From Ypsolopha sequella (Eukaryota > Arthropoda > Insecta > Lepidoptera > Ypsolophidae), in NCBI GenBank assembly GCA_934047225.1, contig OW204001.1, positions 9,284,201-9,348,200 of the forward strand: a stretch of 64,000 nucleotides of DNA, read 5' to 3'. Of this stretch, positions 35,401 to 50,400 are shown in pieces (position 1 is the first letter of the stretch; every line of letters starts with the position of its first letter). The translations under genes were made by a program, and so were the position numbers. The notes beneath the pieces are model-generated. The model was not told the origin of the DNA, ran no database searches, and was given only the letters and a program-made list of their open reading frames with translations.

Positions 35401-38400
35401 TTTGGTGAAATTCGTAAAATGAAATTTCGACTTCCCATAGTGATTCACTCGGGACTGGAACTGAATTTCTATGGGAAGCCGAAATTTCATTTTACGAATT
35501 TCACAAAAATTGTTACTGATCCAAGATACTGATCACATATCAAGCCTCCAGTATGAATTTGGACGATGATTAAAAAGTCACCTTGTATGTAACCTATTAC
35601 TATGTAGTATATGTATAGGATGTGATTTGGTCGGCCGCCTGGATTCGTGCTGGGGGCTCGGTTGGTGATCATTGAACCTTGTTCCTGGTCCCTGGCCGGG
35701 TCTCTGGTGTGGGTTCGGGCGGTTGATTGGATTTCACCTTGTATAATAATATTTTACGTATAATTTTAATCGTATATATATTGCTACATAAATTAAATTA
35801 ACATTTAATCTAGTTCATGTACATTTATTATTTTATTACATATATTTTTATAAGATTAAAATTTGACTTGTGAAACGTATATTATATACCTACTTTGCAA
35901 AATAAACTTTTTGAATTTTGAATTAAATACAAAAAATGGTTTTTAATGGAAATATACCGACACATGGTATTTAAATTTAAAAACAGGATCATATCAGGTT
36001 ATTCTAAAATCATCTTTGATCGCCACCATTCAGTCACTCCTTTTTAGCCTTGTAACTAAACGTATATACCTATATACAATTTATTTTTCAGTGATAGGTC
36101 AACAGCAACTATTGAACAAATTAGTATGCATAGAGCAAGAAGTATGCGGACAGTGTCTGTCAGCCGCGTCTCACTGTCGCTGGTGTGCTGACCCCTACTT
36201 CAGCAATACTGTCCCACGCTGCAATCACTATGAGAGGTAAATAACAACTGTTGGTTGAACAAGCTAGCACGCATAGAACAGAAGGTACACGACAGTATCT
36301 GTCATACGCGTCTCACTGTAGCTGGTGTGCTGACCCCTACTTCAACAATACTGTCCCACGCTGCAATCACTATGAGAGGTAAATAACAACTGTTGGTTGA
36401 ACAAGCTAGCACGCATAGAACAGAAGGTACACGACAGTACCTGTCATCATCATCTCACTGTGTCTGGTGTGCAATACTGTCTCAATGCACTCACTATGAG
36501 AGATCAATCAATAACAACTGTTGAAAAAGCTAGCATGCAAATGACATAGGTATATGGACATGGACAGTGTCTGCCAGTCGCGTCGTACTGTAACCGGTGT
36601 CGGTGTGCTGACCTCTACTTCCGCAATACTGTTCTACGCTACGCTGCAGTCAGTATGAGAGGTAAAAGTTTTTAGCATTATGTAAAAAAATCTTGAGAAA
36701 ATACGTTTATGTCAAATTCTGTTGGAGAGCTTAAAGCATAGAGGTGTTGTTTTCTTTCCTCTATAGCTTAAAGGGAAGTATGTCTAAAAATATATTAATA
36801 AATTTGTCGTCAGTCGCTTAGTGCAAAGTGCATAACTTAACTTTGTTCTTTTTTAGAAGTTAAAAATTGAAAAACCTTTTGGTATGTGGCAATTGACGCC
36901 AATAGTTCAGTATAAGTGAGGGTTACAAAGCATGAGTTTGAAATTTAAGGCACAATTAGTCATGATCTTGTCCAAACAATGTTAAAATAGCATTTTAAGT
37001 TAGTTTTGAAAAAAAAGTGACTTATCGTGTATACAATTTCAAACTCTTTTTTTATAAACCTCACTGATACTGAATTAGTGGCGCCAAATGCCACATACCA
37101 AAATGATTTTCAATTTTTATTTCTTAACAAGAAAAACAAAGTTAAGTTATGCACTTTGCACTAAGCGACTGACGTTTAACCTTAAGCCGAACTCTCTGTG
37201 GAGACGAAAGGGATTATAAATTCCAATTAGGTTAAATGGGGTGCAAACGTTGTTTCAAAGGGAATTTCCATACTAATGCCAGCGATGTTCGCACGTCCTT
37301 GTCATCGATCAAAATAATTTACCCATTTAATAATAATTTACTGAATAATAACCAGGAGTTAACAATCTTACCACATCCATTGCGGTTAGCGAATTGACAT
37401 GAAACTTGTTGAAGCATCATTAGAAGGGAAGTTAAGTTAAACTTAAGTTAAGTGTCGCATTAAAGATGATTAGACTTAGTTAAGTTGACCCTAAGATGGG
37501 CAATTATGTTGAGTAGAGCGGTGAGGTAATTGCAAAAGTTAGCACCTACGGCCTTGAATAGACCACACTTGGAGCCAGGAAGAAGTTAGTAGTGCAAATA
37601 TAGCAGTTTATTTTTTTCAAGAAGTAGATCCAGATTTTTGTATGGATTAGACCAATAGTTCTGTGGATAAGACCTCAACAAAACTAACGAAGTTATTTAT
37701 ATATAATGTAATTATGAAATGGAATGAAATAATCTTTGATGTACATGTATTATTATTATTGTTCTGACAAAATGAACTTTACTTTCAGAAGTGAGAAAAA
37801 AAAAAAAAAAAAAAAAAAATAAAATTTAGTTTATTGGATAACAAATCGTTTTAACAATATATGAGGTTGATTTCTCCTTTTGAGTGTAAATACAATCGTG
37901 CCAGGAGAAAATCACTCTCGCGTAGCAATTTCAGTATTAATACATTTTGTTAAATCTTTTTACTTATATGATACTTTTACAGCTATATTTAAGAAGTGAC
38001 AATCATAGTTTAATTAAGTGTGTAGTGATGTGTGAGAGGGTAAGGGTGTGAGAGGGTGTGTGTGTGTGTGGGAGGGTGTGTGTGTGTGTTTCTGTAGCGC
38101 GTTGTGTTTATGTAGTACATAATAATTTATTATATTTTATTATAATACTTCATTTCTCAATATGAATAATAGTTTTTTCTGTTTCCTCATAGCTTAATTT
38201 TTTAACCCATTCTGTCAGCAGCCGCTTACATGTAAAGCTTGTTTCAGTATAAATATTTAGAATTTTATTAACAAGGTTATATAAATGAGATGATTGGTGT
38301 AAATATTGGTGCTGAGCAAAATAGGTTTTACATTTACTTTTTTTAGCTACAGTGTCTTTACGTCTCTTTGCCAGCACAGTGGAATCAACTGGTAGAGATT

Positions 38401-41400
38401 TGTGTTTTTCTAAAATGGTGTGTAAAATGTACAGCTGTCGTACAGTTGGTAAGTCAGTTATTGAGTAAAGAGTGTGAGTAGGGAATCTCAGTTTTTTAAA
38501 GCACATAACTTTTAAAAGTATTCTTTGAGCACGTTCTGCGTCTAGGAATTTTACCTTGGATGCACCTCCCCATACTGGAATACAATAGGTTATGATTGAT
38601 TGTGCCAAAGCAATATATATTTTTTTTATGAGATTTTCATTAGCAGAGTACCTCAATATTTTAAAAATCCAAATCAGTTTCCTTATCCTTGAAGCAATTA
38701 AATCAATTTGGGAGTACCAGGAGATCCTATCGTCAATCATAATTCCTAGGTATCTGTAAGTGGCTACCCTACTTATCACGGAACAATTACAGTTAATGCT
38801 ACTCGGATTTTCACAGTTGTGTACCTTAAGATTGTAATCATCTGGTGGTTGAGATCTACTGTTTATAGAAAAACACATGAAGTTAGTTTTAGAAGAATTT
38901 AGTGTAAGTAAGTTATGTCTAAGCCAAAGAGCAACAATAGAGAGTGCAGATTCTGCGTCTTTTTTGATAGAAACCCAAGAGCTGCCCGTGATCACAATGG
39001 CAGTGTCGTCAGCCTAGGAGAAAACCCTTGTATTATGGAGTTTTATATTACTAAGCTCATTTATATAAATTAAGAATAAGGTTGGTCCAACGACCGAACC
39101 CTGAGGCACGCCATGGGTCAGGCTTGCATCATCACTCACAAGTCGTCCCAACTTAACTCGCTGCCTCCGCCCACTGAGGTAATCCTTAATTAAGTCGAGA
39201 GCATTGTCTCTCACTCCAATGCTTTCCAATTTTTTGACAAGGGTGGGGACAGAGACGGTGTCAAATGCCTTTTTCAAGTCTAGAAATACCGTTAAGCAGT
39301 TACCCCCATTGTCCAATTGATCAATAATCAAAGAGGTTAGAGCCATTACTGCATCTTGTGTTGATTTACCTGTTCGAAAGTCGTACTGAGATTCAGATAA
39401 GATGTTAAACTTGTTAAGAAAATTTAGTAGTCGCTTATTTATAAGTTTTTCTAATATTTTGGACAATGCGGGCAAAACCGAAATCGGCCTATAGTTATTG
39501 ACATCCTCTCTGTCTCCACCCTTATGCACCGGAGTAACAACAGCTTGTTTAAGTATAGCCGGGAAAACGCCCTTTCTGAAGCAAGTGTTAGCCAAGTGTG
39601 TAATAACTGGGACTACTGGGAGAATACCATGTAAACATCCACGCATACCGACAAACGGACATCCACATCGTCCCACTCCCACTAAAATATATATGTATAT
39701 TTTGAGAAGGGGACGGACGCCATGAAAATTGGCCTTCCAACAGCAACACGCAAAATAATTCATGACAAACAACTCTGAAAAGAAAAAAGAAAAAATCTTA
39801 CCTATCAAATCAATAATTAATATTTTTTTTATTTGTACCATCATGGCTCTTAATTTTTAAACAGCAAAAATACGAAATATTTATTTCGACCATTTTATTC
39901 AGACCGTCATCGGTCGCATAAGAAATACAAATTGCGAAAAGGTATAAAACATATACTAGACGCTAGATCATCATTTCCTAGGCGGCTAAAATTTATTGAA
40001 AAAGGCGTTACTTTGCGGAAGTCCATCATAAATGTGTGGATATATTAATAATTTGCAATATTCCGCTAAACACGGCGTTTAGCGGAATATATCCACAAAT
40101 CCTAGGCGGCTGTTCTGGCAAGTGCAGAAAAATTGCTACGGCAGATTTCGGGTGATTTTCTACGGAAATGATTGATTTTTCTGCGCACCAGAATCGCCGT
40201 TCCGATCAGTTAATCCCAGATACGACCCTTCACACATAGTTCAGAAAATCTTTGTTGCGATGGGAATAGATAAAGCTAGAATACCAATTACAAACACAGG
40301 GAATGCAGCTATTTTCATAATGAATCTGCAATTTACGATCATATTTCTCGTATGTTGATTTGTAGCGCCCACCTTCGCTTTCGTTTCTTTGCTTAGATTC
40401 CTTCCGCTTCTTGGCGAATTAGATAATCCTATTAAATACGTAAAAAAATATATTGATTACGTCTATTTTTCGTATTAAACAGATTTTTTGAAAACAGGTT
40501 GGCTTAATAATAAGTGGGGATTCGAGCACAACTGTATTCTTTTAATTCCACGAGGAGTCAATATTTCGGGAAAACATCTTGAACAATAATGTAATTAGAA
40601 AACCTGCAAGACAAACATACATTCTGAAACAAAATGTGGAGTCATCAGAAGATATGTCGTAATCATACGCACAGGTGGTATGTCCCCTGACTGGCGTGCA
40701 AGCGCATTCTCCAACCAGGACTTAAAACTCAAGGTTACACCTCTATTGCCAAGACATAGAGTCTCTTATTGATAAACTGATCTGTCTTAGAATCAGGGTG
40801 AGATGGTACAGTGCAGTGAATGGTAATCAAGAGTTCGTCAGCGTTTGATTGATCACCCGATTGTGCATTAAAGCTTAAGGGGCAGGCAGACACCAACGAC
40901 CTTGAGTCGACTTGTCTCGGCACAAATATCGACAAAAACTGTATTGAAATAACGTTTATATCAGCGCGCACTGCATTACGACGTCAATGGGTCTCCGGAT
41001 AGCGAAAAATAAGGGAAAATAATACTTTTCACAAAGACGCGATGGACGGAAAAAAAATTTCAAAGATTATTATTTTCTAAGCAATATTTTAGTGCAAGAA
41101 CCATACAAATAAATACCATTAGTGGTTTCAAAGAAATAACCAATTATACTTAATCTTAGTTTAAAAGCCGCTTGACTTTGAACAATATTTTCATACTGTT
41201 TCTTATTCGCGAGAATAATTTCCTAATATGAAGTTGTTCTTTATAGTTTAACTACCAATAAACATTTTTTTCATAACTTTTAAATATACCGTTTAAGAAA
41301 AATTAACTTCATTAAGGCGAATTGATACGCCAACTGCAATTTGGACCTGTCTTTGAAGGCCTACTCCTCCCACACGGGTGGTCCAAAAACTTTCATAAAA

Positions 41401-44400
41401 ATATATGATAGGCATTATAGAGTCAAAAATAAATTTTAAGTTTCATAAACTGTTTTTCTATTGTAAGTTTTGACAAAAAAAATCGAAAGTCATCGAAAGT
41501 TTCACATGATTAAAACAAGAATTTTCTTACTCCTTCCAAACGCCTAAAGCGATTTTAATAATTATTTCACCAAATTATAGGAAATTTTTAGATCTAAAAA
41601 TTTAAGTTCAAAATTTTTTTTCCGTTCATGGCGTCCATGTGAAAAGTATTATTTTCTCCTATTTTGCGCTAGCCGGAGACGCAGTGGATGTCGTAACAGC
41701 CACTTTTTAAGGCACGCTGAAATGAACATTATTTCAATGTTGTTTCCGTTGATATTTGTACCGACACACATTGAGTTGCTTATTTAGCGTGGTCATACGC
41801 CTTAATAGAGTTATTTTCGGATGACGCTGGGAAGAAGCGCCTTAAGCCTGCTGACACATCTGAAGATTATTAATGCACTTCTAAACTAAGGTAATAAGAG
41901 CTCTTTTCGCATGTACTTGTATATTTGTAAAGTTTGCTAGTGATGAGGCGATAGAATCATTTTGTAAGTACATAGAAGTATTCAAAGTGAATGTCCGTCT
42001 ATCTGTATGTTATGTGTGTTGTATATGTAGTTGTAATAGTTATTGTAAAATGCCTCATTTTGTAGTTCCCACACATTGATTGCCTTTGTAAATGTCGGTA
42101 TTGTAGTGATCAAACCCAAAGTTATTTTTGGTTGGTTGGCTTACTGACCTGTTGCGAAAGTTTTTAGGAAAAGAAAATGAGGGACAATTTGTTTATTTAC
42201 AACATCAAACATAATATGAAATGTTTAAATGTTATTTGATGTTTTTTTTTTTTACGGAATCCTAATCTAATTCTCTAACGTGCTAGTTATTAGAGTAGTT
42301 AGGTTGGTGTACTCGTATACGATTAGAATACGAGCAACAAAGTTTTTCTGAAATAAGCTATGAAAAAGGTCACTACTATGGAATATAGTACATTTTTCAA
42401 CATACCCTGTAACTACTGAGCCAATGGAGCTGCGATGCTCAGTTTTAAGTTCATGTTCAGTTCAAGTTCAAGTTCAGAATTACATGAGCATTCCGGCAAA
42501 ATACTCTCCAGATTGGTCTAAAACTACTGCGCTAATTGCATTGAAATTTGGCGCTCGACGTTCCGGAAAAAACTGTGAAATAAAATCGGTTTATTTATGT
42601 AATGTAAGTATATCAGATACACTTATTACAGGCCAGTTTCAATGTAATATAATTAAATAATCCATAGGTATGTCTAATAGCTTTATATAATAAATATGAG
42701 GAAATACACAAGGAAATACACAAGGAAATAATAAAGGTCCGTTTTACTTAAATATAATAAAAAAATACAATTGAATAAAAAAAAATAGGAATAAGGAATA
42801 AATAATATGAGATAGATAGATAGATATATATTTATTTCTCAAAAACACGACACATACATACAAAAACAAAGTAGAGCTTAAGGCGATATGCAAAAAAATA
42901 CGGGTGTTTCTTTTCTGTGTATTTCATGAAATACACGGAAAATTATAATCAGTTTCTAGTATATGCATTTTGACTATATAATCTAGGGTTTTGAAATTGG
43001 AAAACATGTTTGGATAAATTTTCCTCGATAGAAATAATTGTTGAAATGAGGTCTTCGAACACACTTTTTCCTCGTTTGACGTATAGGAACCATATACAGA
43101 ACTCAAACGTATTTTATTAGGTGTGTTTTAACAATATCTAGAGATTTAATATTTGAAATTTTGCTAGCTATTTTAGTTTTTTTAATAAAAATATAAAACC
43201 AACTTTTTTCCCTTTTGCCCTGAATCCGCCCCTCTCGCACTGCGCGAGTTTTCGCTTGGAGTGACAGTGACAAAAATGACATTCGCATAGCCTCTTAAAT
43301 AAGAACTTAAATAAAACAAAAAATATATATATATATGCAATAAATATAATATAATATAATATAATATATTCACTCTAGCATTGAAAATTCAAGCAACAGC
43401 TCACAACTGTGGCATTTTCTTAAATCATTGGGCATTGGTAAATCACAGAATAATGCTTCCGTGGACGTTGATCTAACTGCTCTTAACAACCATTTCTCAT
43501 CTCCACCTTTTGTGTTAGATGTAATTACTAAAAACAATACTATATCACACCTCTTAAGTCTACCTGCCCCTGATTTTTCTCCTTTTAATTTTAGGCAAGT
43601 CACTGATCGTGACGTTAAGCGCTGCATACTATATATTACAAGTAAAGCCGTTGGATTTGATGACATTAGCTTAAAAATGATTACTCCTGTGATTGACATT
43701 GTCCTCCCTCACATTACCAATTTTCTCAACTTCTCTTTTATATCCAGCGCCTTTCCCAGTTCTTGGAAAAGAGCATTCATTATTCCTCTCCCTAAGGTAA
43801 ACAATCCTACCATTTTATCTCAGTTCCGCCCTATTTCAATCCTTCCCCTGCTGTCAAAAGTTCTTGAACGACTTGTTCATGAACAACTTTGTGAATACCT
43901 CTCCTGTAACAAACTCCTCAATCCCTTCCAATCCGGATTTCGTAAAGGACACAGCACGGTCAGTGCTCTTATTAAGATCACTGACGACATAAGAGAAAAT
44001 ATGGATAATCATAAAATCACTGTTGTTACGTTGTTAGATTTTAGCAACGCGTTTAACACCGTTGACTTTGACATTATGTTAAGTATCCTACGCTCGCTTA
44101 ACGTATCTCCGACAGCAACTGCTTGGTTCGAGTCATACCTTAAAGGTCGTCAGCAGTGTGTTCGCACTGATACTGGTTCTTCAGACTGGTGTCCGGTACT
44201 TGCTGGCGTCCCACAAGGTGGCGTTTTATCTCCTTTACTTTTCTCCCTTTTTATTAATATCCTGGCTAGTCATCTTTCATCTCTTTATCACCTTTATGCC
44301 GATGATTTGCAGCTTTATACAGGCACTGAACCTGGCGATATTAATACTGCTATTGACTTGATTAACGATAACCTGAACATCATCTCCGAATGGACAAAAT

Positions 44401-47400
44401 CGTTTGGTTTGGTACTCCCAGAATACTAGCACAGTTGGACTTGAATGTTGTGACAAAAATTAAGTATGACAATATAGTGATCCCATTTACCAATTGTGTT
44501 AAAAATTTAGGTATCCTTATGGATAACACGTTATCTTGGGCTCCTCAAGTAGGAGCAGTTAGTAAGAAAGTGTTTGGAGCTTTCCATTCACTCAAACGGC
44601 TGCAGTTCTTTCTTCCATTCCAAACTAAAATTATGCTGGCACAGTCTCTACTGCTCCCAATTCTTGATTACGCGGATGTAAGCTATTTAGACATAACTGA
44701 GGAGCTGCTGAGCAAACTCGAACGTCTCCAAAACTTGTGCATTCGCTTTATCTTCGGATTGCGGAAGTATGATCACGTCTCAGAATTTCGTGCTCGTCTA
44801 AAGTGGCTCCCAATTCGCCTTCGTAGGAATACTCATATCTTAAGTCTTCTATACAACGTTTTAAACGATCCCTCCGCACCTGAATATCTTCGTATTAAAT
44901 ACAATCTCGTAAATTCCTTACGCTGTAAGGAAAATAGCCTTCTTACTATTCCCAAGCACAATTCTGCTGCTTATGGGAAGTCCTTTTCGGTCAAGGCCGT
45001 TCGTCTGTGGAATGATTTACCCACGAAGATACGTATATCGCCTTCATTGGCGATATTTAAAAAGAATTTAAAATCACATCATGAAGTTTCTTTAGGTTGG
45101 TAGTCTCACTTCATCACTCAGTCTATTGATATTTTTATATATAGTATATTAAGAGTATATTAAGTAGTTATTATTATTATTATTATTTTTTTTTTTTTAT
45201 TATTTATTTGTATGTATACGATATGTATGTATCAAACATAAAATATATTGTGTAAGTTTTGTTGGATAGGAGTATATTATATATTAGGCATTATGTATAT
45301 CCACTTTATTGGTTTTGATTCTTCTTTTATTTATGTATTCTGTAAATTGGTATCCCCCTCCACATTACGTAAAATAATACTTTCTTCACCACCCAAAGGT
45401 TGGCTGGAAGAAATCGCTTTAAGTGATAAGTCCGCCCTTGTACAACATTGTGTGTTCAAAACTCTGTACTCAATTTTTTATTTGACCTTGTACAATAAAG
45501 TGTGTATTCATTCATTCATTCATTCATTCATTCATTCATAATAAATATATGCCTAACTCCGCCCATTCGATTAGTCTCTGCCACTTTATAGCCTTTTCAT
45601 CAATCGCTCACAGCCTGGTAGCAGCATCATGCAGCCAGGAGATGATCCAGACGCCGGAGCAGCCAGTGTTCGAGGTGTCCGCGAACAGATCCTTGCAGGA
45701 CATGGGGGACAGTGAGGAAGCCGTCGTGCAAATACAGCCGCAGAGGGTCCGGCTCTCACTTAAACCAAGTCAGTTGTTTATTATATTTTACTAAAATTAT
45801 TCAATTCAATTCATTTATTTGCAATAATATTTTTTTATTACTCCTGGTAATAAAAACCAGGAGACCCACCATGCCTGGGACCTAATAGCCGGGCCTTATA
45901 TGGAACAGACTGGTGACGGGCAGCGGATCACTGGTGCGAGGGTTCCGGCACCGCACTCACTAACCCGCCTGCCCAGCGTGTGTGAGTATGGGCAATTCTT
46001 CCAGGACGACCGCCGGGAGTGGCAAATTCCTGGAAAGGCTTTTATGTCCAGCAGTGGATGAACTAGGCTGATGGATGGATTTGCAATAAATCACATGTCA
46101 ATTAAGGTCTTAATAGTAGTTTAAGCTACAAGGGCGAAAAGGAATAAATCACGAGGACGATTTCAAACACGAGCGTAGCGATCATGTGTAGTGTCATTAC
46201 TAAACCTAACGTTATATAAAAGGACTATGAGACACCCTGAACTTCTATACGTATATTCATGCAATACTAGACAAAGACAGAATGCATTCTTATCATATTT
46301 CACTTGACATAGATTTGTTTTGTTCAAGCACAACATCAGTCAAAAGAGCTTTAACACTTTAATGCCCGTTTTCACTAACCTTAAGTGACGCCTAAATCGG
46401 ATGCCTAAATATTCAAGAGTTCTTAAGGTAATAGAAATAAGAGTTCCTAAATATTTTGGCATCCGATTTAGGCGTCACCTAAGGTTAGTGAAAACGGGCA
46501 TTACACTTTCAAAATGAGTAGTTAAATTCTTTCAATTTATCTTTTCTCAAATGTTATTTGTTTATTTCTAATTTAACTAAAATTTTATATTATATGTAGT
46601 ATTTGTAAGATAAAAATGCAAGTTAAACTGTTAGGTTAAACTATTATGCCTCTACGGCTCACTTCTTTTTAATTTTGTTATCCATTAGGTGAAGATTTTT
46701 TATTCTAAATTTTTACTGTACCTATTTGTCTGTTAATCTTCCTATGAGTAAATAAATAAACAAATAAATACATAGTTTTTTTATGAAAGCTTTGAAAATT
46801 TTATCGGCGTCAAAGTGACTTAATCTGTTTGCTTGTAATTTGTCCAGCATAACAAACAACAGATTTCTGTTATATTTTTGTTTGTTATTAAAAGGGTTAA
46901 GTGTATATCGCAGCCTCCTCTTGTTTCATACAAAAGACTTCAACGTGCGCTTGAGTGGTATTGCTACAGTCTGTTATAAAGAAAGTGCAGACTGCATAAC
47001 ATATTGATTGGAGCACATTTTATTTATTATTTACTCTATGATTATTCTTATTATTAGGTCTTTACCTATGAAATTGCCGTTTTCTATAGATAATTTGAAG
47101 GAAACTCAATTTTCAGTTTTAACATTATTGCATTTTTTTTTAGGAATGCAAATCTAAATTATTTAATTTATTTTGTGTATGAATGAGACAACATTAAGCT
47201 AACAGCAACTTTAATTTAATTTTTGAAAAATTTCAGCTGTAAAAATTATTACGAATCTTATCATGGAAACGGATGGCGCTTAGGACAAACTGTTTTTAAA
47301 ATTTAATTTTGGCTTTCAAATTGACAATAAAAACAAAATTTTATATGTTAATTTAAAACCTTGAAAACAACTTTCAAACAAAAAACAAATAATGGAAATA

Positions 47401-50400
47401 GCTATTGAATTACAGGAATTATGAACTCATGAATCTGTAAGAACATTTTAGCAATATTATATGTAAAGACCTATTTATTAATATTATTTTTAAGCTATAA
47501 TATTCATAACAGCTTAAAACATTTAAATTAGCTATTTTCTATTAATTTTAAACTATTTGAAGGAAAAGTAGAAAAAATAATTTCTTGTTGCGATGAAACA
47601 GGGTCGATAACAGAGCCGCATTAAGAATTACTCACAAAGTATCAAAATATATAATTGGGATACAAGTGCTTGTTTATGAAATGAATAAATGACTTAAATA
47701 AATTTTCAATGCAAGTTCTCGTAAAGGCCCACTTTTTCTGCATCAAAACCGAACAGAAAGTCGATTATTTGGCCCTAGGGCTTTATATATATTTTTTTTT
47801 ATTTACGAGAAGTTGGCTAACCTGCAACCTTTCCTGTGTACCATAAATGTAATACTTTTTGTTCCACTGTTTAACGGCTCTGGGTACAGTCCTTTTGAGC
47901 CAATCATAATTTAAAGTTCACAAGATTATATATTATTTGTTTTATATCCTCACACTATGCATTGAAAAACGTAGTATGATACACGGGCGTAAGAGCAATA
48001 AATTACTCGGTTACGTTTAAAACATGAGCGTATCGAGTTCTCGTAATTTATTCCTTTTCGCCCTTGTAGCATAAACTACTATTATTTAAATGGATAAACG
48101 AATGACGATACGAAACCAACACAAAACATTGAATAGTTATTTGTGTTACATGGGGCCCAAGTAATATTTTGTAAGTTTTGAATCCTGAGCGTAGCGAGGA
48201 ATTCAATACACACTGCCCGAGAACAAAATATCTGGGCCCCGAGTGATACACACTATTTTTCATAACTACCTATGAGTAAAAGAAAAAGCTACGAGTTCCT
48301 GGTATTTTGTAATAATTGTTGCACTACATTAGCTGCATCATTTAATAATTGTTGCACTACATTAGCTGCATCATTTAATAATTGTTGCACTACATTAGCT
48401 GCATCATTTAATAATTGTTGCACTACATTAGCTGCATCATTTAAGGGGATCGAAAATACAAACAGAAATAAAATGTCAGCTTTCGGATGATTTTGTTGCA
48501 ATAATTAGGTTACGTATAGCCATAAAAAAAATACATGTTTTTGGTTGAACTTTAAGGTATTCATTTTCCACAAACCACGTTAATCGATTCATATTTGTAC
48601 TGTCAATGAATTTTTTTGTAACCCTCTATTGCACACTTTTTATCGATTTTGTTTCAGGTATCGCTTTCGCGATTTTGTTGGTTTTTTTTAAATAAAATTA
48701 GTGTGAATGATATCTATTCATTTTCCAAATACCACGTTATTCGGGTCAAAAAAAGCACCCCCTTTTTCCAAAAATACGTAAATCCACTGATGCAGTCAGC
48801 GGCAGCAAGATATTGTCAGTCTACGCCTAGCGCACAGAGTACATTATTATATACAGAAATAGAGCCCTGTCTTTGGCATCAAAATGGGTAATGCGTTTTT
48901 GCTGCCATCTATTTTCATTAGTCAGAACTAAATCCCGTTATATCTATCCAAAGAGGAAAATGTATCCATCTATAGCTAGCGCACAGGTAGCCGTAGCCAT
49001 ATATACTATACATATACATACTAACTCCTTTATATTAGTATATCTTGGAGAAGGGATTCTCATAAATGAAATACATTAATTTGAAATTAATTATTTATTC
49101 AACTTACTATTTATGGTGCCTTTTAAAACATTTATTAAATTTCTTTGCTTTCATTTGCCACTTGTCCTCATCATCATCAACTTGCCTTCTCCCAGTTAAT
49201 ATTTGATTTATGTTTTTACAATAATTGAAAGTCAGACATCTAATTACAATGCTAATTAAATGATTAATTAATTTATCTTTGTGCACATTACACTGTATAA
49301 ATTTAAAATCAACCAAGATCACTATAGCAGTTTTTAAAATTTCTTTCATATTATCAATTTCAAAATGATCTCTAATCATTTGATTTAATATGTCTTGCAT
49401 ATTTGATATCGCCTTTATCAAATCATTGCTGGGAGTGCAAAGCCATCGTCGACCTGTATATTCCCTGTACTTAATATATTCTATTTCATTACTGGATGAC
49501 AAATTGGCATTGCAATCAGTGCACGATTTAAAAACGCTGGATTTTGCTTTCTTTAAAAAATATCCACTCATGTATTGGATTGGAGCAATTATGCGAGGGT
49601 CATTTTCTTTGCTCTCTACTGGAGTAAAATCAAAATCGATTATAGACGCAAAATCAAAAGTACAGGTCGGCGTTGCTTCTACATTTTTGTCAATGATGAG
49701 AGTGTGCAAAGCATCACAAAAATCTGCTTCGCAATTTTTCCCCCGAGTGTGAACACTGTTCAAATTATTTATCAAAAGAGTGGCGAAAGCTGCCTCAAAT
49801 TGGTCACAAGTCGGGTTAGTGTTGCGACATCCATGACTTCTCACCGCTCCGAAGAAATTTTCGAGGGGATCCTGATTTAGGTGTCGCAACCAAACGGATG
49901 TAATGTTAAAGTCATCTTTCAGTTTCTTCAATAAAACTTTTATTCCCTTAAGTGTCCACATCCAATTGGCAACCGTGGGAACATTTTCTTTTTTCCCCTT
50001 GGACGTTTCAAATGCCATCGACTTAAACACTTCCATACCTTCTTCCCATGTTTTATGGTGGACAGAGTTCGGCGTGGCCGGACCTAGCAGTGGCTTCGCA
50101 TGTTTATTTTTCATGTAGCTTCCATTTACGCTATCAAACATGTTGTCCATGAATATCAACAAATCCGCTGTTTCTTTGCATTCTGCAGGAAGAATACCCT
50201 TGTCTGAAAACAATAAGAAATGTTTATTCAATTAAATTACATTAACACAGTAAATCATGTGTTTGTAAAAAGAGGGTGGCATTTGAAAAAGTTATCAATT
50301 TTGCACGTAGGTATTATTGCATGTTTAAACTTTTTCTTTTCTACAATTTCTGTACTAATCCACCAAGCCAAGTAGGCACCTGGGTGGAATGGAATGCGAA

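Noticed and set aside
39498..39725. 75-aa + strand ORF
   Set aside because: Antisense of the minus-strand reverse transcriptase.
48311..48442. Possible CRISPR-like array
   Set aside because: Units are contiguous with no spacers, in a eukaryotic genome.
48272..48501. Repetitive ORFs on both strands ([11 protein letters not shown] or [11 protein letters not shown] units)
   Set aside because: Produced by the 33-bp minisatellite, whose length is divisible by three; the other locus has no matching flanking coding sequence.
49390..50118. ORFs of 71-120 aa on the + strand
   Set aside because: Shadows of the minus-strand transposase exon 8.
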